From NCBI GenBank assembly GCA_003170035.1, contig PMZX01000341.1, positions 1-6,835 of the forward strand: a stretch of 6,835 bases of DNA. The letters are read 5' to 3'. Below, one piece after another: positions 1 through 6,835 of the stretch. Position 1 is the stretch's first letter. The number at the start of each line of letters is the position of its first letter. A program made the position numbers and the translations under genes. The notes under the pieces were generated by a model. It did no database searches, was not told where the DNA came from, and saw only the letters and a list, made by a program, of their open reading frames with translations. Source of the stretch: Myxococcales bacterium (lineage in GTDB: Bacteria > Myxococcota_A > Polyangia > Fen-1088).

Positions 1-239
1 CTCATGCCCACGGTGACCCTGTCGTTGGCCAGCATCTTCTCGGCAAACAGGCGGCAGCCCTCGCTCAAGCGGCCCGCGTTGTACGCCAGAAAAGTGGCGT
101 CAATGAGATCGGGCAGGCTCTCCTTGCCCGAGATCGGCTTGGGCAGGATGCGCCTGCCCCGTAGATACATCTGCTTGCCCTTGGCAAACTTGTGCGGGTA
201 TTGGCTGACGAACTTCTTGGGCAGAACGATCTTGCTCAT
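1..239 (-). CDS. Deoxyhypusine synthase-like protein, N-terminal part (runs off left edge)
   Basis: The first 79 codons of a protein starting at an ATG (237-239) are visible; the rest lies beyond base 1. The N-terminus is basic (MSKIVLPKKFVSQYP). It is followed by LPDLIDATFLAYNAGRLSEG and then FAEKML-x4-VTVGM. This matches my memory of the start of bacterial deoxyhypusine synthase-family enzymes, where 'aF.aYNaGRL.eac.lf..kML..dvTVGmslTGALTPAG' leads into the NAD-binding core. Family members transfer the 4-aminobutyl group of spermidine, either to a lysine of eIF5A (eukaryotes and archaea) or, in some bacteria, to putrescine to give homospermidine. The catalytic lysine is C-terminal and not visible, so the substrate cannot be told. 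A purine-rich Shine-Dalgarno (AAAGGA) sits 10 nt before the ATG. The gene follows the kinase-like gene on the same strand after a 172-bp gap with hairpins, so it may have its own promoter. The assignment rests on a short N-terminal stretch. Confidence 0.68.
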   Translation of the reverse strand, partial: MSKIVLPKKFVSQYPHKFAKGKQMYLRGRRILPKPISGKESLPDLIDATFLAYNAGRLSEGCRLFAEKMLANDRVTVGM

Positions 240-249
240 TGCCGGTGAT

Positions 250-255
250 TCCTTT
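250..255 (-). promoter_or_regulatory. Shine-Dalgarno of the deoxyhypusine synthase-like gene
   Basis: On the minus strand the hexamer AAAGGA lies 10 nt before the ATG at 237-239. It supports that ATG as the true start. It is the clearest ribosome binding site in the window; neither gene of the divergent pair has one as good. Confidence 0.5.
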
Positions 256-336
256 CCCAAATCATCTGCTGCGCGCAGGGGTGGGCGGACTCTGGCCAAA
301 AACTCCCGCCTTTGCAAGGCCAGGGGGTCGTTCACA

Positions 337-359
337 TGGGAACCCTGAGAGGGTTCCCA
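337..359. repeat. Perfect 10-bp inverted repeat with 3-nt loop
   Basis: The arms TGGGAACCCT (337-346) and AGGGTTCCCA (350-359) are exact reverse complements around the loop GAG. RNA from either strand would form a very stable hairpin. No T-run follows on either strand, so it is not a classical intrinsic terminator. It could be an mRNA 3'-end stabiliser, a processing site, an operator-like palindrome or a copy of a dispersed repeat. Confidence 0.6.
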
Positions 360-379
360 ACCCCTCCCGCGATGGTGCG

Positions 380-398
380 CCGCCGGCGAAGCCGGCGG
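380..398 (-). terminator. GC-rich hairpin just after the kinase-like gene, possible terminator
   Basis: On the minus strand the arms CCGCCGGC and GCCGGCGG pair perfectly (8 bp, all G-C) around the loop TTC. The hairpin begins about 13 nt after the TAG stop of the kinase-like gene. The position suits a 3'-end hairpin, but no T-tract follows (the next bases are CGCACCATCG). It would therefore be a T-less terminator, a Rho-associated barrier or an exonuclease block. It forms a tandem pair with the hairpin at 337-359. Confidence 0.4.
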
Positions 399-411
399 GC
401 TCCCCACGCGG

Positions 412-3400
412 CTAGTCCCCGAACACGATGCTGCGCACGCCGGGCTGCAAGGTCACTTCCTTCTCATGCACTTTGCCCAGGGCAGGCACAAAGAGGCCGA
501 TCTTGTGCACACCGGGGTCCACCCGCAGCTTGGTGAACGGACACAGAATGCCGGTTTCCTTGCCGTCGACCACGATGGGCAGCTTGCCTTGCGTGATGCA
601 CTCGGCGCGGAAACGAGCCTCGCCGGTCATGGGCGGCGCGACCGCCACCAGCTCCTTTGATACCTGCGTGCCGTCCTCGCTCGCCGTCACGTCGACAGTG
701 GACGAGATGTGGCCGGCAAGAACCAGCACCACGCGCGCCGGGCCAGATTGGACCCTGACCTGCAGAGGTGTTCGGCCGCGTTCCTTGCCGTTGATCCACA
801 CGAAGGCACCGACCGGCTGGCTGGTCACAGACAGGGTAACCAGGCTGCCCGCACCGGCGCCGTCCGAGATTCCCTTGCTCCAAGCCGTCGGCGCCACGCC
901 TGCGGCGGCGATCGCCTTCTTGGCGGGTGTGGTGGGTGCAGCGGTCTTCTGGCCCGAGGGTGAGGGGGGCGCGGCGGACGGGGCTGGAGCCGGCAGGCCG
1001 GGCGAAGGCTTGGCCGCCGTGGGAGCCATGGGTTTTTCCGGAGCACTCTTCTTTGTCGCGGCAGCCGTCTTCTCAACGGCCGGAACCGCGCGACTGGTGC
1101 TGGTCCCCGGCGTCTTGGCTGCGGCCTGGCTGTCTGACGGCGACGCAGCCTCGGGCTCGACGTCGTCTGGGACCGCGGGCGCGACGGGCGGCGCACCCTT
1201 CGGCCCGGACAGGGCGGGCGGCCGCCCGCCTCCTCGCATCGCATTCAACGGTTTGCCCCGCGACCCGACGAAGAAACCGGCCAGGCCACCCGCCACCACA
1301 CTGGCGCCCAGCACCGAGGCCGCGATCGTCCAGACCAACCGCCGACTGCCGTGCCTGGCCGCCGGCTCGTCAGGCGACTTCGCCCACGTAGGGACTGATT
1401 CCTTCTCACTGGCAGGGCGCCTGACCACCGTGCCACGCGACGGCGCTTGAGGGGTTGGTGGCAGAGAACGAACGGCCCGCGGCGCAGGAGCTTCTGGGAG
1501 AGCGGCGATTTCTGGCCCCGGTAGCTGCTGACCGCCATCGTCGTATGCCTCAGCCTCAGGCAGGGGTTGGCTGTCGTCTTCCACGTAGGCCACGGCTTCG
1601 GGGGCGGCCGGTGGCTGGTCGTCCATGAAACTGAAAGCCTCGGGCAGCGGCTGGTCCCCGACCCCGCCGGTCGCCTGGTCCGGCATGCCGTAGGACGAGG
1701 CTGGGTGGGCGCCATCCGGGGAATCGACCAGCTCATCTTCGAGCAGGCTGTCGCCCCGAGGCTGCTCGGCCTGGTCCTCGGTCCCAAAGTCGGAGGCCAC
1801 AGGCTCAGCCCAGCCGGACTGCACGTCCCCATCAGGCGGCGCTTCGAATGCAGAAGCTTCCGCCTCTTCGGGCGCAGCCAGAGGCGGCTCATCAAGAGCG
1901 AAAGGCCGCGGACTCCGAAGGTGGACGCCCGTGCCATTCGGTGGCATGAGAGGAGGGGAGCCGGCCAGCGGTTCGGATACCGGAGGCTCAGCCTGGACCT
2001 CGTCGAGCAGTCCCAGGCCAGCCGATTGGCCGCCGAACGACGAGCCAATTCCAGCCTGACCGCCCAGTGCCGCAAGGGCCCGCGCACCCCAGGTGGCTGG
2101 TCGCGCATCGAATGCCGCCACAGTCGGAAGCATCGCCTTACCCGCGCCCTGAATCGCGGACGGCTCCTCCTCGGGTGCGGACGGGGCTTGCGCGGGCGCA
2201 GAGAAAGGCTTCGCGGCCGGCTCGCTCGATGGCGTCACCAGCACAGGAGGCCCCGAAGGGGACCTGGGCGCCCATCTTCCGGCAGCCACGCTGCCGCCCT
2301 CCGGGACAGCGGACACCGCGGCCGGCGGCACGTCCGGGGCCGCCACTTCCGCGGTCCCGAAGCCGGGCAAGGTCGGGCCTCGCGCTTTGCTGGCCGGGCT
2401 CGACACCGCGGCAGCGGCCTGGGGAACCGAACTCGGACCCGGAATGGGCGGTGGCATGGGGCGCAGCTTCGCGATGCGGGCCGAGGTTGCAGGCCCGGAG
2501 GATCGGCTCCTGGCCACCAGGTCAGCAATCACGGCCGGCTCGCCTACGGCGGTGAGCTCACGCGAGGAACGCGACTCGTCGGGAAGCTCAGCCGGCGGAA
2601 CCGGTCGGACCGAGGGTTGGCTGGCCGCCACGGCTTTGGCCGGCCCACTGGTTCGCTGGTGCAGCGATTCCTCGAACGCGAAACCCTCGTCGTGTTCGAC
2701 CTCGGAAGGCGGCGGGGGCGCATCGTCAGGCGCTTCGGGCGTGCCGGCCAAAGACGCGACGGCCTGGGGAGGTTCCTCCGGCGGCGCGCTGTCCGTCAAA
2801 GGGCGCTGGACGAGTGACGCGAGGTCGGCGGCCAGTGCGGCCCCGGGCGCATCCGCGTAGACGGCCGCCAGGGACGCAATCACGTCAGCCGCTGTGGGTC
2901 GCGCCGCGGGAATCACCGAGACCAGTCGGCCGATGAGCAGCCCCAACTCTTCGGGCAGCAGAGAGAGAGCAATCTGCAACTCAGACGTGCGCCGGCCTTG
3001 CGGCGGCAACTCGCCGCTCGACAGCTCGTACAGCAGAACCCCGAGGCTGTACATGTCCCCGGTCGTGGTGCAGTCAGCCGCCGGCGCGGCCAGCTCGGGT
3101 GCGATGTAGGGCACAAGCCGTCGAGGTCGTGGCTCGAAGGGGCGACGAACCGAGGCGCGCAGGCCGAAGTCGAGCAACCGGACGGCCCCACGCAAGGTGA
3201 TGAACACGTTGCCGGGACAGAGAGCGCCGTGAATGACAGGCGGCTCTTGCGCGTGGGCAGCCTGCAGCCCGCGCGCGATCTCGACGCCGAGGTAGGCCAC
3301 CAGGCGATGCCAGTGGCGGGCCACCTCGCCCTTGCCAGGGGCCAGCGCGCCAGACTCCCGTGCACGCTGGAGAAACTGACCCAGGTCCGCGCCCTCCATG

Positions 3401-3714
3401 AACGGCGTGACAGCAAAGACCAGTCCGTCGCCCGCGTCTGCCTCCACAACCTTTGCGATGTGGGGATCGTCAAGGGCTGCGCTGCGCCTGGCGGCCTGCA
3501 GGAAGGGCTCGCTGACCACGTTGGGGATTTCCGACCGCTTGAGCCGCAGCACCTTCAGCGCAAAGCTGCGATCGAGCCCGGTCAAGCCCTTGACGCGCGC
3601 ACGGTAGGTTTCGAAGCCACCACTTCCACCGACTTGCTCGGTGCACTCGTAGCGGCCCAGCTTCTTCAGGCCAGGCGGATCGCTCACTGCCGGAGGTCTT
3701 ATGGTTGACGGCAT
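412..3714 (-). CDS. PEGA-domain transmembrane Ser/Thr kinase-like protein, probable pseudokinase
   Basis: Read as 1100 residues from the ATG at 3712-3714. Kinase fold, about 19-284: Gly-rich loop VGGSGG (28-33), VAIK-type lysine in FALKVL (K54), DFG at 182-184, APE at 205-207, and the alpha-F segment with GDMYSLGVLLYEL (about 219-231). The catalytic loop reads HGALCPGN (162-169): the catalytic Asp is Ala and the usual Lys is Cys. The alpha-C Glu also seems replaced (FLQAAR for FLxEAR). ATP binding may persist, but phosphotransfer is unlikely. About 285-790 is a Pro/Ala/Glu-rich, probably disordered linker. One membrane helix follows at about 793-816 (LVWTIAASVLGASVVAGGLAGFFV) flanked by RR and SRGK; it places the kinase-like part in the cytoplasm. 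A Pro/Ala stalk leads to a PEGA domain (about 957-1024, SQPVGAFVWINGKERGRTPL) and a second PEGA-like module (1029-1100). A longer start exists at 3807, but a TACAAT -10 box abuts it, so 3714 is preferred. No good Shine-Dalgarno precedes 3714. Divergent from the FHA gene. Confidence 0.85.
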   Translation of the reverse strand: MPSTIRPPAVSDPPGLKKLGRYECTEQVGGSGGFETYRARVKGLTGLDRSFALKVLRLKRSEIPNVVSEPFLQAARRSAALDDPHIAKVVEADAGDGLVFAVTPFMEGADLGQFLQRARESGALAPGKGEVARHWHRLVAYLGVEIARGLQAAHAQEPPVIHGALCPGNVFITLRGAVRLLDFGLRASVRRPFEPRPRRLVPYIAPELAAPAADCTTTGDMYSLGVLLYELSSGELPPQGRRTSELQIALSLLPEELGLLIGRLVSVIPAARPTAADVIASLAAVYADAPGAALAADLASLVQRPLTDSAPPEEPPQAVASLAGTPEAPDDAPPPPSEVEHDEGFAFEESLHQRTSGPAKAVAASQPSVRPVPPAELPDESRSSRELTAVGEPAVIADLVARSRSSGPATSARIAKLRPMPPPIPGPSSVPQAAAAVSSPASKARGPTLPGFGTAEVAAPDVPPAAVSAVPEGGSVAAGRWAPRSPSGPPVLVTPSSEPAAKPFSAPAQAPSAPEEEPSAIQGAGKAMLPTVAAFDARPATWGARALAALGGQAGIGSSFGGQSAGLGLLDEVQAEPPVSEPLAGSPPLMPPNGTGVHLRSPRPFALDEPPLAAPEEAEASAFEAPPDGDVQSGWAEPVASDFGTEDQAEQPRGDSLLEDELVDSPDGAHPASSYGMPDQATGGVGDQPLPEAFSFMDDQPPAAPEAVAYVEDDSQPLPEAEAYDDGGQQLPGPEIAALPEAPAPRAVRSLPPTPQAPSRGTVVRRPASEKESVPTWAKSPDEPAARHGSRRLVWTIAASVLGASVVAGGLAGFFVGSRGKPLNAMRGGGRPPALSGPKGAPPVAPAVPDDVEPEAASPSDSQAAAKTPGTSTSRAVPAVEKTAAATKKSAPEKPMAPTAAKPSPGLPAPAPSAAPPSPSGQKTAAPTTPAKKAIAAAGVAPTAWSKGISDGAGAGSLVTLSVTSQPVGAFVWINGKERGRTPLQVRVQSGPARVVLVLAGHISSTVDVTASEDGTQVSKELVAVAPPMTGEARFRAECITQGKLPIVVDGKETGILCPFTKLRVDPGVHKIGLFVPALGKVHEKEVTLQPGVRSIVFGD
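1489..1653 (-). repeat. Imperfect tandem peptide repeat in the kinase-like linker
   Basis: Within the disordered linker, residues about 688-742 (numbered from the 3714 start) contain four imperfect units of 13-16 residues: QPLPEAFSFMDD, QPPAAPEAVAYVEDD, QPLPEAEAYDDGG and QLPGPEIAALPEA. The pattern is Q-x-(L/P)-P-x-E-A, then an aromatic residue in the first three, then acidic residues. It lies about 50 residues before the membrane helix. It probably arose by local duplication and may be a multivalent docking site or simply a flexible acidic spacer. Confidence 0.5.
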
Positions 3715-3807
3715 CAATGGGTAATATCGGTCGAAAGCTGCGCTCTCTGGACTGGTGTTCCGCGCAGCGGGCCTGGCAAAGGAACAGGCCACTGCAAAGC
3801 GCATCAT

Positions 3808-3837
3808 ATTGTACGACCGTTACCTTCCCGGTGGCAA
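3808..3837 (-). promoter_or_regulatory. Sigma-70-like promoter of the kinase-like gene
   Basis: On the minus strand a -35 box TTGCCA (3832-3837) and a -10 box TACAAT (3808-3813) are separated by 18 bp. Transcription would start near 3801-3802, at or after the first two in-frame ATGs (3807 and 3804). That leaves a leader of about 87 nt before the ATG at 3714 and argues that the longer reading frame is not the translated one. The boxes are close to consensus in otherwise GC-rich DNA. Confidence 0.5.
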
Positions 3838-3861
3838 ACGCGCACCCGCCGCGGGGCACCA

Positions 3862-3890
3862 TTGACGGCTCGCGCCTAAGTGTCTAAGAT
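3862..3890 (+). promoter_or_regulatory. Sigma-70-like promoter of the FHA gene
   Basis: A -35 box TTGACG (3862-3867) and a -10 box TAAGAT (3885-3890) are separated by the ideal 17 bp. This is the best promoter match in the window. The transcript would begin near 3896-3898, only 1-3 nt before the TTG start codon of the FHA gene (3899). The mRNA would then be leaderless or nearly so. Confidence 0.55.
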
Positions 3891-3898
3891 CATGGCAT

Positions 3899-4885
3899 TT
3901 GAGTACCTTCAGGCCCCGCGACGCCGCAGGCGAACAGGCAAGCGCCGCCCAGGCCGAGGGTGCGCCCTGGACCCTCCGCTTCATCTCCGGCAAGTATCAA
4001 GGGGGCGAGTTTCCCCTGCGCCCGAACCGCGAGATCGTGATCGGCCGTTCGTCTGACCTGGACATGGTCCTGGTCGAGGACATGGTTTCGCGCAAGCACG
4101 CGAAGATCGTGACCGACGGCCGGATGGTGTCTATTCAGGATCTGGGCTCGACCAACGGCACCTTCGTCAACGGCGAGAAGATTCGCAGCATGCAGCTCAA
4201 GGACGGCGACCGTATCCTGGTCGGCACGTCCATCATCAAGCTGGTGGCCACCAGCGGCGAGGCACGGGCGCCAGCGGTGTCGCTGTCCGAGATCGAGGCG
4301 CGCTCCAAGATGCAGGCCACCGCCAGCCGGCGGGCGGCGCCCAAGTCGATGTCGGGCAACATCGAAGAGATCCCGCTGCCCGACCTGCTCCAGTTGCTTT
4401 CCACCAGCCGCAAGTCGGGCGTGCTGGTACTGCGTTCCGAGTGGGGCACAGGCCGCCTCCACCTGCGCAAGGGACAGATCTACTTCGCCAACATCGACGA
4501 GAGCTTCGACGTGAGCCCACGCAAGGCCATGTACCGCATGCTGACCTGGAACCAGGGTCTGTTCGAGCTGGAACCGCCGGACGAGCGCAGGGTGATGGAG
4601 GAGCTGCAAGATTCCACCGAGGCCTTGCTCATGGAGGGCATGCGCCAGCTCGACGAGTTCAAAGAGCTGTCGCCCAAGCTGCCGCCGCTCAAGGCCGAGG
4701 TTTCAGTGCCCACGCCGCTGGGGCCGCGCCTGCGCGATCTGGCGCCCGACCACCTCGACATCATTCAAATTGCACTGGGCGGTGCCACGGTGCAGGCCAT
4801 CCTGGACCAGAGCCGCCAGACCGATCTCGACACCGCCACGGCCATGCTGTCGCTGCTCGAGCGCGGCTATCTGGTCGTGGGCTAG
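3899..4885 (+). CDS. FHA domain and DUF4388 (PATAN-like) signalling protein
   Basis: A 328-residue soluble protein with no signal peptide or membrane segment. The FHA domain spans about 24-117 with all hallmark motifs: IGRSS (48-52), SRKHAKI (64-70) and LGSTNGTFVNG (82-92). The Arg, Ser, His and Asn that contact phosphothreonine are present, so it should bind pThr peptides. Residues 118-150 form a linker. DUF4388 follows (about 151-255: GNIEEIPLPDLLQLLSTSRKSGVLVL, then GxIYFAN). This module is common in myxobacterial and cyanobacterial signalling proteins and is thought to mediate protein contacts. The C-terminus (about 275-328, ending in TAMLSLLERGYLVVG) resembles the helical, winged-helix-like tail often joined to DUF4388. 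The only in-frame start before the FHA domain and after the upstream TGA (3863-3865) is TTG at 3899. A nearby ATG (3892) is out of frame. Divergent from the kinase-like gene, so probably a phospho-signalling adaptor; its phosphorylated partner is unknown. The stop overlaps a hairpin shared with uvrA. Confidence 0.88.
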   Translation: MSTFRPRDAAGEQASAAQAEGAPWTLRFISGKYQGGEFPLRPNREIVIGRSSDLDMVLVEDMVSRKHAKIVTDGRMVSIQDLGSTNGTFVNGEKIRSMQLKDGDRILVGTSIIKLVATSGEARAPAVSLSEIEARSKMQATASRRAAPKSMSGNIEEIPLPDLLQLLSTSRKSGVLVLRSEWGTGRLHLRKGQIYFANIDESFDVSPRKAMYRMLTWNQGLFELEPPDERRVMEELQDSTEALLMEGMRQLDEFKELSPKLPPLKAEVSVPTPLGPRLRDLAPDHLDIIQIALGGATVQAILDQSRQTDLDTATAMLSLLERGYLVVG

Positions 4886-4888
4886 GTG

Positions 4889-6835
<1,947 letters not shown>

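Larger units (their letters stand above)
240..411. other. Non-coding gap between kinase-like and deoxyhypusine synthase-like genes
   Basis: This 172-bp gap separates two genes transcribed in the same (minus) direction. It holds two strong hairpins (337-359 and 380-398) near the end of the kinase-like gene, and the Shine-Dalgarno of the next gene at its other end. Between 256 and 336 I found no convincing -35/-10 pair. A TTGCAA occurs on the minus strand around 312-317, but no good -10 follows at normal spacing. Readthrough from the kinase-like gene and a weak unseen promoter are both possible. No small ORF with a ribosome binding site is evident. Confidence 0.6.
3715..3898. other. Divergent intergenic regulatory region
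   Basis: This 184-bp region lies between the divergent kinase-like and FHA genes. It carries a promoter for each gene, with the -35 boxes back to back and 24 bp apart (3838-3861). The bases between them include a CCGCGG palindrome (3849-3854) that is too short to call an operator. Between 3715 and 3801 lies the predicted leader of the kinase-like mRNA. It has no clear ribosome binding site for the ATG at 3714. Confidence 0.5.

Noticed and set aside
428..1450. Long plus-strand open frame of 340 codons opposite the kinase-like gene
   Set aside because: It lies entirely opposite the PEGA, stalk and membrane-helix coding region. Its translation shows no domain pattern, and GC-rich codon use commonly leaves the complementary frame open.
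1567..2817. Long plus-strand open frame of 416 codons opposite the kinase-like linker
   Set aside because: The translation is Arg/Gly-rich with no recognisable motif, as expected from the complement of a Pro/Ala-rich low-complexity segment.
3715..3807. Longer start of the kinase-like protein (ATG at 3807, 31 extra residues)
   Set aside because: A TACAAT -10 box directly abuts that ATG, so the predicted transcript starts after it. The extra residues show no signal peptide or domain. If another promoter lies further upstream, the longer form would remain possible.
3841..3857. GC-rich palindrome between the divergent promoters as an operator
   Set aside because: The perfect part is only CCGCGG, a length expected by chance in DNA of this composition.
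3892..4056. ATG at 3892 as the start of the FHA gene
   Set aside because: It is out of frame with the FHA domain, yields an Arg/Pro-rich peptide ending at TGA 4054-4056, and lies upstream of the predicted transcript start.

Overview
The window is GC-rich, densely coding bacterial chromosome. I infer a myxobacterium or a related member of the former Deltaproteobacteria (Myxococcota-like). The basis is gene content: a membrane-anchored Ser/Thr-kinase-like protein with a very long Pro/Ala-rich linker and C-terminal PEGA domains, an FHA-DUF4388 protein, and a bacterial deoxyhypusine-synthase-like gene. Taxonomy is not proven by anything here. I see no tRNA, rRNA, CRISPR array, insertion sequence or phage gene.

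Layout, left to right: (1) 1-239, minus strand, N-terminal 79 codons of a deoxyhypusine synthase-like protein that runs off the left edge. (2) 240-411, a non-coding gap with two strong short-loop hairpins (337-359 and 380-398). (3) 412-3714, minus strand, an 1100-residue kinase-like receptor: N-terminal kinase fold, about 500 residues of low-complexity linker, one transmembrane helix, a second Pro/Ala-rich stalk, and two beta-rich PEGA-type modules at the C-terminus. The catalytic-loop Asp is replaced by Ala (HGALCPGN in place of HRDLKPxN) and the alpha-C Glu also appears lost, so it is best read as a pseudokinase. (4) 3715-3898, a divergent intergenic region with two back-to-back sigma-70-like promoters whose -35 boxes lie 24 bp apart. 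(5) 3899-4885, plus strand, a 328-residue FHA + DUF4388 protein with a TTG start about 2 nt from the predicted transcription start. (6) 4889-6835, minus strand, the C-terminal 648 residues of UvrA, running off the right edge and converging on the FHA gene with 3 bp between stop codons and a hairpin across the junction.

How the genes relate: the kinase-like gene and the FHA gene look like a divergently transcribed signalling pair. An FHA domain reads phosphothreonine, and a PEGA-bearing receptor would sense something in the cell envelope. Because the kinase domain looks catalytically dead, any phosphorylation read by the FHA protein would have to come from another kinase, or the pair may work by binding alone. 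UvrA (excision repair) and the deoxyhypusine synthase-like enzyme appear to be unrelated neighbours. I found no clearly new system. The pseudokinase/FHA pair and its compact promoter region are the most interesting part.
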